Positions 10,023 through 18,546 of a stretch of DNA of 64,000 bases are shown here, in pieces. The notes beneath the pieces are model-generated. The model saw nothing but the letters and a program-made list of their open reading frames with translations. It had not been told where the DNA came from and searched no databases. How positions within the stretch are numbered: the first letter of the stretch is position 1; each line of letters opens with the position of its first letter. This DNA comes from Pseudomonadota bacterium. GTDB lineage: Bacteria; Myxococcota_A; UBA796; UBA9615. The DNA lies in NCBI GenBank assembly GCA_024229515.1, contig JAAESI010000024.1, positions 124,001 through 188,000 on the forward strand, in the 5' to 3' direction. Position numbers and translations under genes: made by a program.

Positions 10023-10541
10023 GTGCTCGATCTCACGGGCGCGCCGCGCGCCGAGCGGACGTCCACGTACTCGGTCGGCCGGTACGACGAAGACCGGCGC
10101 GGGATGTACACCACTCCCCTCTTCGAAGGCGCCCGCACGCTGCACATGGGCATCGACCTGGGCGCCCCCGCGGGCACGCCGGTGTACGCCTGCTGGGATG
10201 GGATCGTCGAGTCTGTGACCGACCTGGTCGCGGACGGCGACTACGGGCCCACGATCGTGGTGCGGCATGACCTCGAACGCACCCTGTGGACGCTGCACGG
10301 GCACCTGGAGCGGGCGTCGCTGGAGCTCTGGAGGCGGGGGGACGCGATCGCGCGCGGAGCCGTGGTGGGAGCGCTGGGGGACGAGCACGAGAACGGCGGG
10401 TGGCCGCCGCATGTGCACTTTCAGTTGAGCTTCGAGGCGCCGGTGGACGGGGACATCCCCGGCGTCGTCAGGGTCGAGGAGCGGGAGAGCGCGCGAGCGA
10501 AGTACCCCGATCCCCGGCTCGTACTCGGTGCTCTCTACTGA
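10023..10541 (+). CDS. M23-family peptidoglycan metallopeptidase
   Basis: 172 residues from a GTG start. The LytM/M23 zinc motifs are complete: H41-x3-D45 in HMGIDLGAPAGTPVYA, LHGHL (H92/H94), and PHVHFQ (H130/H132). No signal peptide is visible. Codons upstream in the same frame read DWSRDWHPVVQLPDGYDVLDL back to about 9969, which looks like genuine family sequence. However, no ATG, GTG or TTG exists between the in-frame stop at 9918 and 10023. The true start may therefore be non-canonical and coupled to the MopE-gene stop at 9966. The protein probably cleaves cell-wall cross-links or binds the wall. Confidence 0.8.
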   Translation: MLDLTGAPRAERTSTYSVGRYDEDRRGMYTTPLFEGARTLHMGIDLGAPAGTPVYACWDGIVESVTDLVADGDYGPTIVVRHDLERTLWTLHGHLERASLELWRRGDAIARGAVVGALGDEHENGGWPPHVHFQLSFEAPVDGDIPGVVRVEERESARAKYPDPRLVLGALY

Positions 10542-10549
10542 TCGAAGAG

Positions 10550-11485
10550 CTACCGCTCCACGAGCTTGGGAACGAGCACGATCTCCGTCCGCCGATTCGC
10601 CGCCCGCCCCTCGGCCTCCTCGTTGCCCGCCACCGGGTGGTGCTCCCCGAAGCCCACCGTCGCGATGTTCAACGGATCCACTCCCCCCTCGACGAGCAGG
10701 GTCACCACCGTGCTCGCGCGCAGCGAGCTGAGGTCCCAGTTGTCGCGGTAAGCGGCGCCGGAGCGGACCGGCACGTTGTCGGTGTGGCCCTCGACCCGGA
10801 TCTCCTTGTCGGCGACCTGGGCGAGGATGCCGGCCACCTTGTTCAACGCTTCGCTGCCCTCCTTCTTCAGGGCGATGGAGCCGCTGTCGAAGAGGATCGC
10901 GTTGCTCAACGACACCGTCAGCTTGCCGCTGAGCTCGGTGATCGTGACCTGGCCTTCCTCGATCTCGGACGCCAGCTCACGCGCGAGATCCTCGTAGGCC
11001 TTCGACTTCTCCTCCAGCGCCGCCTTCTCCGCCGCGAGGCGGGCCGCTTCGGCTTCCAGGGACGCGATCCGCTCCTGCGCCGCACCGAGGGATTCGCCGG
11101 CCGCTTCGCTGGACTCCTGCAGCCCCGCGATCAGGGCCTCCAATTCGGCCTTGCGGGCCTTGTCGGCGCGGTTGCGGGAGCTCATCTCGGCCACGGCCGC
11201 GGACAGCTCGCCGAGCTTGCCGTTCAGCTCCGTGTTCTGGGCGGTGAGCTGCTCCACGAGGGCGTTGAGCTCCGCGTTGCGGCCTTCGGACGCTTCCAGC
11301 TTGCCGGCGAGCTCCGTCGCGACGCGATCGCACTCGGCGAGGGCACGCTGGGTGGCTTCCACCTCGGCCTGGAGGTCCGCCGTGAGGGCGAGGGACTCGT
11401 CGTACTTGGCCTTCGGAACGCAACCCGTGGCGAGCAGAAGCACGAGGAGGGAAGCGGAGAAGCGGAGGAGCGGAGAAGCGGGCAT
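10550..11485 (-). CDS. OmpA/MotB-type peptidoglycan-binding lipoprotein with coiled coil
   Basis: 311 residues. The lipoprotein signal ends at C22 (LLATGC). Residues 30-190 are a long alpha-helical coiled coil rich in Glu, Ala and Leu. The C-terminal ~120 residues are an OmpA-like domain (ILFDSGS, VEGHTDNVPV, LSSLRASTVV, ANRRTEIVLVP), which in the family binds diaminopimelate of peptidoglycan. It probably bridges the outer membrane and the wall. It lies 6 bp downstream of the lyase gene on the same strand and may be transcribed with the transsulfuration genes, although no functional link is obvious. Confidence 0.88.
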   Translation of the reverse strand: MPASPLLRFSASLLVLLLATGCVPKAKYDESLALTADLQAEVEATQRALAECDRVATELAGKLEASEGRNAELNALVEQLTAQNTELNGKLGELSAAVAEMSSRNRADKARKAELEALIAGLQESSEAAGESLGAAQERIASLEAEAARLAAEKAALEEKSKAYEDLARELASEIEEGQVTITELSGKLTVSLSNAILFDSGSIALKKEGSEALNKVAGILAQVADKEIRVEGHTDNVPVRSGAAYRDNWDLSSLRASTVVTLLVEGGVDPLNIATVGFGEHHPVAGNEEAEGRAANRRTEIVLVPKLVER

Positions 11486-11491
11486 GGGGTC

Positions 11492-12670
11492 CTAGTTCTC
11501 GAAGGCACAGGTGAGGTCGGCCTTCAGATCATCGAGATCTTCGATTCCGACGCTGAGGCGGATGAGGCCGTCGGCGATGCCGATCTGCTCCCGGACGTGA
11601 GGGGGCACCGAGGCATGGGTCATCGACGCGGGCACCTCGATGAGGCTCTCGACCCCGCCGAGGCTTTCCGCCAGGGCGAACACCTTGGTGGTCGCGACGA
11701 ACCGGTTCGCCCGCTCGAGGCTCCCCTTCAGCTCGAAGCTGACCATGCCGCCGAAGTCGCTCATCTGCTTGGACGCCACCGCGTGCTGCGGGTGCGACTC
11801 CAGGCCCGGGTAGATGACGCTCGCCACCTGCGGGTGGTCCGAGAGCCAGGCCGCCAGCGCGCGCGCCGAGTTGCAGTGCCGCTCCATGCGGAGGTGCAGG
11901 GTCTTGAGGCCGCGCAGCTGCAGGAAGCAGTCCTGGGGACCGGGCGTCGCCCCGATCGAGTTCTGCAGGCGGAACAGGTCGTCCGCCAACGCATCGTCCG
12001 AGGTCACCACGACCCCACCGACCACGTCGCTGTGGCCGCCGATGTACTTCGTCGTGCTGTGCACCACCGCGTGAGCGCCCAGGCCCATCGGCTGCTGGAG
12101 CGCCGGCGTCGCGAACGTGTTGTCCACGAAGCACCGAGCCCCCACGTCCCGGGCGATCGTCGCCATCGCGGCGATGTCCACGACCTTGAGCAGCGGGTTG
12201 GTCGGCGTCTCCACCCACAGGATCTTCGTCGTGCCCGGTCGGCAGGCGGCGCGCACCGCGTCGTGGTCCGTCATGTCCACGAAGCTGAACTCGACCCCGA
12301 GGGGGGCGAAGATCGTCGTGAACTGCCGGTAGGTGCCGCCGTACACGTCGTCGCTGCTGACCACGTGGTCGCCGGGACGCAGCGTATGCATCACGTTCGC
12401 CGTCGCCGCCGAGCCGGACGCGAAGCAGACCCCATGACGCGCCCCTTCGAGGCTCGCCAGGCAGATCTCCAACGCCGTGCGCGTCGGGTTGCCCGTGCGC
12501 GCGTACTCGTACCCCTTGTGGCCCCCGACCCCTTCCTGGGTGAACGTCGAGGTCTGGTAGATGGGCGTCATGATCGCGCCCGTAGTCGGCTCCGCGGGCT
12601 GGCCCGCGTGGATGCAGCGCGTGCCGAAGCCGAACTCGGTCCAGAGGTCGTCGCGCGGAGGCCAGACCAT
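11492..12670 (-). CDS. cystathionine gamma-lyase / gamma-synthase (Cys/Met metabolism PLP enzyme)
   Basis: 392 residues, standard for the family. PLP-lysine is K208 in HSTTKYIGGHSD; other hallmarks are YEYARTGNPT (55-64), FASGSAAT and SVGIEDLDDL near the C-terminus. Because it follows cystathionine beta-synthase with a 1-nt TGATG overlap, gamma-lyase activity (cystathionine to cysteine) is the more likely role. Gamma-synthase cannot be excluded by sequence. The start at 12670 is set by this coupling. Confidence 0.88.
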   Translation of the reverse strand: MVWPPRDDLWTEFGFGTRCIHAGQPAEPTTGAIMTPIYQTSTFTQEGVGGHKGYEYARTGNPTRTALEICLASLEGARHGVCFASGSAATANVMHTLRPGDHVVSSDDVYGGTYRQFTTIFAPLGVEFSFVDMTDHDAVRAACRPGTTKILWVETPTNPLLKVVDIAAMATIARDVGARCFVDNTFATPALQQPMGLGAHAVVHSTTKYIGGHSDVVGGVVVTSDDALADDLFRLQNSIGATPGPQDCFLQLRGLKTLHLRMERHCNSARALAAWLSDHPQVASVIYPGLESHPQHAVASKQMSDFGGMVSFELKGSLERANRFVATTKVFALAESLGGVESLIEVPASMTHASVPPHVREQIGIADGLIRLSVGIEDLDDLKADLTCAFEN

Positions 12671-14055
12671 CAGGCCGTCGCCTTGCTGAGGTACTCGATC
12701 AGGTCGATCTTCGTGACCACGTTCACGATCTCCTTGCCCTCCATCACCAGGGCCATCTTCACCTTCGTGAACATGTCCGACAGCACCGCCACCGTGGTGT
12801 GGGGGTCGACCACGGAGTAGCTCTGCTCCGCGATGTCCGAGATGGGGTCGTCGGATGCTCCCGGATGCTCGATGAGCCGCATGAGCACGTCCGCTTCGGT
12901 CACGATCCCGCGCACGCCGTCGGCGTCCATGACCGGCACCTGGCTGATCCCGCTGGAGCGCATCAGGCGCGCCACGTCGCGGACCGAGTCGGTCGCCGCC
13001 GCGGAGATGACCTTGCGCTGGGGGGTCGCCCCGAGGAGGTCCCGCACGAACCCAAGGTCCGTCGTCTCCTCCAGGTAGCGGTTCTCCTTCATCCAGTCGT
13101 CGTTGAAGATCTTCCCGAGGTACTGGCGACCCGTGTCGGGCAGCAGGATGAGGACCTCCTGGCCCTCGACGTCGTTGTTGCGCAGCCACTTGAGCGCGCC
13201 GACGACCGCCGCGCCGGAGCTGCCGCCGCAGAAGATCCCCTCCTTGCGCACGAGATCGCGCGTCATGAGGAAGCACTCCTTGTCGGTGACGCGCACGCAG
13301 TCATCGAGCACGTCCAGGTGCATCGTCGACGGCAGGAAGTCCTCGCCGATGCCCTCCAGCGTGTACGTGTACGCCTCGGTCATCTTCCCGGTCTTGAAGT
13401 AGTCGTAGTAGATGGACCCGACGGGGTCGACGCCCACGATCTTGATGTTCGGGTTCTTCTCCTTGAGGAACTTGCCGACGCCCGAGAGCGTGCCACCGGT
13501 GCCCATGCCGCCGATGAAGACGTCGATCTTCTGAGCCATCTGCTCCCAGATCTCGGGACCGGTGGTCAGGTAGTGCGCTTCCGGGTTGTCGGGGTTGTGG
13601 TACTGGCTCGCGAAGAAGGCATTCGGGGTCTCCGTGCCCAGCTTCGTGCTCACGCTGTAGTACGAACGCGGGTCCTCGGGCTCCACCGCCGTCGGCGTCA
13701 CGACCACCTTCGCGCCGAACGCCCGGAGCGCCTGGACCTTCTCCATCGACTGCTTGTCGGGCATGACGAAGATCGCCTGGTAGCCCTTGATCGCGGCCGC
13801 CATCGCCAGGCCCATGCCGGTGTTGCCGGAGGTGCCCTCGACCACCGTGCCGCCCCGCCGAATCTCGCCGCGCTCCTCGGCCTTGTCGATCATGTGCACC
13901 GCGATGCGGTCCTTGACCGACCCGCCGGGGTTCATGAACTCCAGCTTCGCGAAGACGTTGCTCTTGAAGCCCTCCGTCACCCGGTTGAGGCGCACGATCG
14001 GGGTGTCACCGATGCACTCCAGGACGTTGTCGTAGACGCGGGTTCGCTCGCTCAT
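12670..14055 (-). CDS. cbs: cystathionine beta-synthase with CBS domain pair
   Basis: 461 residues. The fold-II PLP domain has K48 in NPGGSVKDR, EGTSGNTGMG (73-82) and the glycine loop GGMGTGGTLSGVG. Residues ~335-461 form two CBS domains (VRDVARLMRSSGISQVPVMD; VAVLSDMFTKVKMALVMEG). The enzyme condenses serine and homocysteine to cystathionine, and with the next gene completes reverse transsulfuration. The 78-bp divergent gap upstream (14056-14133) leaves little room for a riboswitch, and none was recognised. The CBS domains suggest allosteric control by a nucleotide ligand or S-adenosylmethionine, by family analogy. Confidence 0.92.
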   Translation of the reverse strand: MSERTRVYDNVLECIGDTPIVRLNRVTEGFKSNVFAKLEFMNPGGSVKDRIAVHMIDKAEERGEIRRGGTVVEGTSGNTGMGLAMAAAIKGYQAIFVMPDKQSMEKVQALRAFGAKVVVTPTAVEPEDPRSYYSVSTKLGTETPNAFFASQYHNPDNPEAHYLTTGPEIWEQMAQKIDVFIGGMGTGGTLSGVGKFLKEKNPNIKIVGVDPVGSIYYDYFKTGKMTEAYTYTLEGIGEDFLPSTMHLDVLDDCVRVTDKECFLMTRDLVRKEGIFCGGSSGAAVVGALKWLRNNDVEGQEVLILLPDTGRQYLGKIFNDDWMKENRYLEETTDLGFVRDLLGATPQRKVISAAATDSVRDVARLMRSSGISQVPVMDADGVRGIVTEADVLMRLIEHPGASDDPISDIAEQSYSVVDPHTTVAVLSDMFTKVKMALVMEGKEIVNVVTKIDLIEYLSKATA

Positions 14056-14133
14056 CGTGCTCCCTGATGGATGGGGCGCGAAGACCTAGCACAGGAGCTT
14101 GCTTTCGTCGCTAGGGGCAGATAGACGTCGCCC

Positions 14134-15693
14134 ATGCTCGGACCGTTTCAGACCACGACCTACACCGACTTTTCGGACCCCGCCCACCAGGCCGCCTTCC
14201 GCGCCGCGATCGACAAGGTCACGCGCGACCTCGGCCGCACCTGGCCGGTGGTGATCGCAGGGGTCGAGGAGACCACGGAGAACACCTTCGGCTCGGTCAA
14301 TCCGGGTGATCTTGATCAGTCCGTCGGGCAGTTCGCCGACGGCACCGTCGATCACGCGGACCGCGCCCTCGACGCCGCCTGGAAGGCGTTCCCCGCGTGG
14401 GCCGCGACCCCGGCCCAGGATCGGGCCAACATCCTGCTGCGCGCCGCCGAGATGATGCGGCTGCGCCGGCACGAGTTCAGCGCCGCTATGGTGCTGGAGG
14501 CGGGCAAGTCCTGGCCGGAGGCCGACGCCGACACCGCCGAGGCGATCGACTTCCTCGACTTCTACGCCCGCAGCGCGGTCGAGTGGGCCGCCTCCCGCCC
14601 CACCACGCCGTACCCCGGCGAGATGAACTCGGTGCACTACCAGCCGCTGGGCGCGGGCATCGCCATCCCGCCGTGGAACTTCCCCGTCGCCATCACCGCG
14701 GGCATGTGCGCCGCCCCCATCGCGGCGGGCAACACGATGGTGCTCAAGCCGGCCGAGCAGACGCCCTACACCGGGTGGCTGGTGTTCGACCTGTTCCGCC
14801 AGGCGGGGCTGCCCGACGGCGTGCTCAACTTCGTCACCTGCGCCGACGGCGCGATCGTGGGCGGGCACCTCGTGCAGCACCCGCGCACCCGGTTCATCAG
14901 CTTCACCGGCTCGCGCGCGGTCGGCTGCTGGATCTACGAGGAGGCGGGCAAGGTCCGCCCCGGCCAGATATGGCTCAAGCGCGTCGTCGCGGAGATGGGC
15001 GGCAAGGACGCCATCCTCGTGGACGAAGACGCCCACGTGGAGGCTGCCGCGGTCGCCATCGTAAAGTCCGCGTTCGGGTTCCAGGGGCAGAAGTGCTCCG
15101 CCGGCTCGCGCGCCCTCATCCACACCGCCCTCTACGACGAAGTGGAGGCCCGGGTCATCGCGCTGACGGAGAAGCTCGTCCAGGGCGACCCCCGCGACGT
15201 GGCCAACAACGCCGGCCCCGTCATCGACGAGGAGGCGCGCGACAAGGTGCTGTCCTACATCGCCATCGGCAAGGACGAGGCGACGCTGCTCATCGGCGGC
15301 GAGACGGCCCCCGGCAACGGCCACTACATCCAGCCCACCGTCTTCGGCTCGGTGCCCGAGGACGGGCGAATCGCCAACGAAGAGATCTTCGGCCCCGTCC
15401 TCGCGCTCGTGCGCGTGACGGGCTACGAGGCGGGCGTGCGCATCTTCAACGACACCGACTACGGGCTCACGGGCGGCTTCTTCGGGACAAAGAACATCGA
15501 GGACGCCAAGCGGCGGCTCTACTGCGGGAACCTCTACATCAACCGCAAGTGCACCGGCGCCCTGGTGGATGTGCAGCCGTTCGGCGGCTTCAACATGAGC
15601 GGCACCGACGCCAAGGCGGGTGGCCGCGAGCACCTGCTGCAGTTCCTGCAGGCCAAGTCGATCGCGGAACGTCTGGTCCCCGGCGCCTACTAG
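14134..15693 (+). CDS. delta-1-pyrroline-5-carboxylate dehydrogenase-like aldehyde dehydrogenase
   Basis: 519 residues. ALDH catalytic residues are visible: PPWNFPVAI (Asn), general base E287 in VVAEMGGKDAI, and nucleophile C321 in GFQGQKCSAGSR. FGGFNMSGTDAKAGG near the C-terminus is typical of the RocA/PruA group. The expected reaction is oxidation of glutamate semialdehyde to glutamate in proline catabolism. No proline dehydrogenase is seen in the window. It is followed 4 bp later by the fused RNA-modification gene and is probably co-transcribed with it. Confidence 0.9.
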   Translation: MLGPFQTTTYTDFSDPAHQAAFRAAIDKVTRDLGRTWPVVIAGVEETTENTFGSVNPGDLDQSVGQFADGTVDHADRALDAAWKAFPAWAATPAQDRANILLRAAEMMRLRRHEFSAAMVLEAGKSWPEADADTAEAIDFLDFYARSAVEWAASRPTTPYPGEMNSVHYQPLGAGIAIPPWNFPVAITAGMCAAPIAAGNTMVLKPAEQTPYTGWLVFDLFRQAGLPDGVLNFVTCADGAIVGGHLVQHPRTRFISFTGSRAVGCWIYEEAGKVRPGQIWLKRVVAEMGGKDAILVDEDAHVEAAAVAIVKSAFGFQGQKCSAGSRALIHTALYDEVEARVIALTEKLVQGDPRDVANNAGPVIDEEARDKVLSYIAIGKDEATLLIGGETAPGNGHYIQPTVFGSVPEDGRIANEEIFGPVLALVRVTGYEAGVRIFNDTDYGLTGGFFGTKNIEDAKRRLYCGNLYINRKCTGALVDVQPFGGFNMSGTDAKAGGREHLLQFLQAKSIAERLVPGAY

Positions 15694-15697
15694 GCCC

Positions 15698-17788
15698 GTG
15701 AAGACCCTCGACCTTCGGGTCCCCTCCCCCGCGCTCCCCAGCCGCCTCGACCGGTTCGTGGCGGCCAACGTCCACGGGCTGTCGCGCAAGCAGGTCAAGA
15801 AGCTCATCGACGCGGACCAGGTACGGGTCGACGGCCGGCGTGAGCGCAAGGCTGCTCGCCTGCTCACGCCTGGCCAGACCGTGAGTGTGGACTACCGCCC
15901 CTCGCTGGTGGAGCCCGCGATGGTGGAGCGTGAGCGGGTGCTCCGGAACGAGCGCGGCTGGATCGCCGTCGACAAGCCCACCGGCCTCGCCACCCACCGA
16001 TCGTCCGAGGACGGCATCGGCGTGCCCGAGCGGCTCGCCGAGTCCATCGAGGAGCTCGGGCTCAAGCCCGTGCACCGGCTCGATCGCGAGACGTCCGGCG
16101 TGCTGCTGCTGGCGCGCGATGACAAGGTCGCGGCGGCGTTGTCCGATCTGTTCGCCACCCGCGCGGTGGAGAAGACCTACCGGGCCGTGGTCGCTCCTGC
16201 CCCCAAGGGGGACTCCGGCACCTTGACCGAGCCGCCCGGCATGGAGCTGAACTGGTCGCTGCTGCGCCGCTCCAAGGACGGCACCCGGGCCGAGCTCGCG
16301 GTCACCCCCCAGCAGGGCAAGACCCACCAGATCCGGATCCAGTTGGCCGCCGCGGGCACCCCCATCGTGGGCGACCTCGAGCACGGCGCCCCGGTCCCCG
16401 GCGGAGCTCACCGGATGGCGCTGCACGCCGAGCGCCTGGCGTGGACCGGGTACACCCTCACGGCCCCCGTGCCGCCCGGCTGGCGCGACCTCCTCGATCC
16501 CCCGGCCGAGGCCGAAGCCGGCACGCCCGCCCGGGAACGACGGGCGGCGCCCAAGCCGTCGGGCCGCCGCACCCTGAAGGTCTCCGCCGCTACCGCCCGG
16601 ATCGTGAGGGCCGGTCACCCCTGGGTGATTCGGGACAAGGACACCGGCCCCCTCGGCTCGTTCCAGCGCGGCGGGGTGGTCGATCTGGTCGACCCGCGCG
16701 GTGGCTTCGTCGCCTCCGCGATCGTCGATCCCGAAGCCTCGATCTGCGCCCGCGTCTTCGACTCACGGCCCGGTCGGGAGCCCCGCTTGGGCGGGCGCAC
16801 GCGGGGTGCGCTGGAGTTCCGTCAGGCCCTGCTGGACGACCCCCAGACCACCGCCTTTCGGCTGATCCACGGGGAAGCGGACGGGCTCCCCGGACTGCAC
16901 GTGGACCTCTGGGGCGACGTGATCGTGGCGACCCGAACCACCCCGTCGGTCGAAGGGTTCACCCAGCCGGTGTACGACACCCTGGTCGAGATCCTCGGCG
17001 ACCTCCCGATCTACGAACGGGACCACTTCGCCGATCTCCGCCGGGCCAGGGGGGCCCCCCGCGGGGCGGGCCTTCCCGGGCGCATGATCCGGGGGCTGGA
17101 GCCGCCGCCGCGGTGGATCGTGAGCGAGCGCGGGCTCCGCTTCGAGGTCGAACCCATGGGCGGCCTGACCACCGGGCTGTACACCGATCAACGGACCAAC
17201 CGGACGAAGCTGGCCCAGCTGATCGAGGGCGCAGCGGCGAGCACCCCCGAGGGTGAGCCGATCCGCGTGGCCAACCTCTTCGGCCACACCGGCGCCTTCA
17301 GCGTGGCCTGCGCGGCCGCCGGGGCGACCGAGGCGATCACCGTCGATCTGGGGGCCCGGTACTGCGACTGGACCCGCCGCAACCTCGCGCTCAACGGGTT
17401 CGACCCCAAGCAGCACCTCGTGGTCGCGGGCGACTCCATCGCGTGGCTCAAGGACTCCAACTCGCCGCTGCACGGCCTCATCCTCGACCCGCCCGCCTTC
17501 GCCCGGGGCCGCTCCCGGGGAGTGGACTGGAGCGCCCGCCGAGACTACGGTGCCCTCGTCGAAGCGGCCTGCAGCCGCCTCGTGGACGGCGGCTGGATGC
17601 TCTGCTGCGTCAACGTCGGGGGCCTGCCCAAGGGCTGGCTGCGGCGCCAGATCGAAGCCGGGTTCCGCAAGGCCGGCCGACGCCTGGCGCGCACCGAGGC
17701 AGCCCGGCCGGCAGCCGACTTCCCCCGCCGCAAGGGATTCGCCGAGGGGGTCGCGTTCGACGCCCTCATCGCGTGGATGGAAGCATGA
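15698..17788 (+). CDS. fusion of RluA-type pseudouridine synthase and RlmI-type SAM methyltransferase
   Basis: 696 residues from a GTG 4 bp after the dehydrogenase stop. Residues 1-65 are an S4 RNA-binding domain (SRLDRFVAANVHGLSRKQVK). Residues 75-265 are an RluA-family synthase with catalytic D129 in VHRLDRETSGVLLLAR. From about 290 a PUA-like segment (RIVRAGHPWVIRDKD) leads into a class I methyltransferase: motif I NLFGHTGAFSVACAAAGA (526-543), motif IV LILDPPAFARG (594-604), and a Cys pair at 636-637 near the position of the catalytic Cys in m5C enzymes. The inferred function is dual modification of 23S rRNA; the target sites are unknown. The linker (265-290) is rich in Pro, Ala and Arg. 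Confidence 0.88.
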   Translation: MKTLDLRVPSPALPSRLDRFVAANVHGLSRKQVKKLIDADQVRVDGRRERKAARLLTPGQTVSVDYRPSLVEPAMVERERVLRNERGWIAVDKPTGLATHRSSEDGIGVPERLAESIEELGLKPVHRLDRETSGVLLLARDDKVAAALSDLFATRAVEKTYRAVVAPAPKGDSGTLTEPPGMELNWSLLRRSKDGTRAELAVTPQQGKTHQIRIQLAAAGTPIVGDLEHGAPVPGGAHRMALHAERLAWTGYTLTAPVPPGWRDLLDPPAEAEAGTPARERRAAPKPSGRRTLKVSAATARIVRAGHPWVIRDKDTGPLGSFQRGGVVDLVDPRGGFVASAIVDPEASICARVFDSRPGREPRLGGRTRGALEFRQALLDDPQTTAFRLIHGEADGLPGLHVDLWGDVIVATRTTPSVEGFTQPVYDTLVEILGDLPIYERDHFADLRRARGAPRGAGLPGRMIRGLEPPPRWIVSERGLRFEVEPMGGLTTGLYTDQRTNRTKLAQLIEGAAASTPEGEPIRVANLFGHTGAFSVACAAAGATEAITVDLGARYCDWTRRNLALNGFDPKQHLVVAGDSIAWLKDSNSPLHGLILDPPAFARGRSRGVDWSARRDYGALVEAACSRLVDGGWMLCCVNVGGLPKGWLRRQIEAGFRKAGRRLARTEAARPAADFPRRKGFAEGVAFDALIAWMEA

Positions 17789-18546
17789 GAGAGACCGACA
17801 GCATCGAGCCGATGTGGGAAGATCCCGGCCAGACGAGCGTGGGCGCGCGCGTGTGGGGACTCGCCCTCACCGTCAGCGCCGGCGCCGCCAAGCGGCTGGT
17901 TCCCCACCTCGCCGGCTGGGCCCGCGGCATGCGCCCCGGTGTCGTCGTGCAATGGGGCAGCGGCGAGTACAACGTGGGCCGCCGCATCCGAACCCGCCGC
18001 CGCGCTGGCGGCGAGGGCTGGGACGACAACCCCCGCACCAACTACAACGACGCGGTGCGCAAGCGGCAGGACCGTGAGGCGGGCAAGGAATCCGCCGCGC
18101 TGCAGGCTGAACTGGACGCCGCCCGTGCCGAGCTCGAGCAGATCGCGGCGGAGCACAAGAAAGCCCAGTCCAACGCCAAGAGCGCGTGGACGCGGGTCAA
18201 GAAGGCCAACGCCGAGATCAAGGAGCTGAAGGAAGCGACGCCGGAGCCGCCCGCGGCCCCCGCGATGGACCTCAGCGAAGAGGCGATGAAGGCCGAGGTC
18301 GGCGCCGCCATGGGGCTGGAGACGGGAAGCCCCGAGCCGGGCGAGGTGTCTCGGGATCCGGAGGTCCTGATCGGTGATCTCGCGGGTGTCCGCGCGACCC
18401 TGCAGGCCCTGGACGACGTGGAGGACTGGAACCTGCTCGAGGAAGCCGACGACGAGCTCTACAAGCTCCACAAGGCGGTGGAGTACAAGCTCCGCAACCA
18501 CAAGGCGAGCGAGGCCAAGGCCAAGCTCGAAGGCCTCTTCAAGTAA
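17785..18546 (+). CDS. coiled-coil protein of unknown function
   Basis: 253 residues; I do not recognise a family. The ATG overlaps the preceding stop (ATGA), and the stop overlaps the next start (TAATG). Residues 17-60 are mildly hydrophobic and Gly/Arg-rich (VGARVWGLALTVSAGAAKRL); the rest is charged. Residues ~95-160 are a predicted coiled coil (EAGKESAALQAELDAARAEL), followed by a Pro/Glu linker and a second helical region (LEEADDELYKLHKAVEYKLR). No signal peptide is seen, so it is probably cytoplasmic. Tight coupling to the NtrC-type regulator suggests a scaffold or partner role, which is inference only. Confidence 0.7.
   Translation: MRETDSIEPMWEDPGQTSVGARVWGLALTVSAGAAKRLVPHLAGWARGMRPGVVVQWGSGEYNVGRRIRTRRRAGGEGWDDNPRTNYNDAVRKRQDREAGKESAALQAELDAARAELEQIAAEHKKAQSNAKSAWTRVKKANAEIKELKEATPEPPAAPAMDLSEEAMKAEVGAAMGLETGSPEPGEVSRDPEVLIGDLAGVRATLQALDDVEDWNLLEEADDELYKLHKAVEYKLRNHKASEAKAKLEGLFK

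Noticed and set aside
10286-12820. 844-codon plus-strand frame
   Set aside because: It runs antisense through three well-supported minus-strand genes (OmpA-type lipoprotein, lyase, cystathionine beta-synthase) and has no domain.
14056-14133. Possible SAM or SAH riboswitch upstream of the transsulfuration genes
   Set aside because: The divergent gap is only 78 bp and shows no riboswitch-like pairing or terminator.
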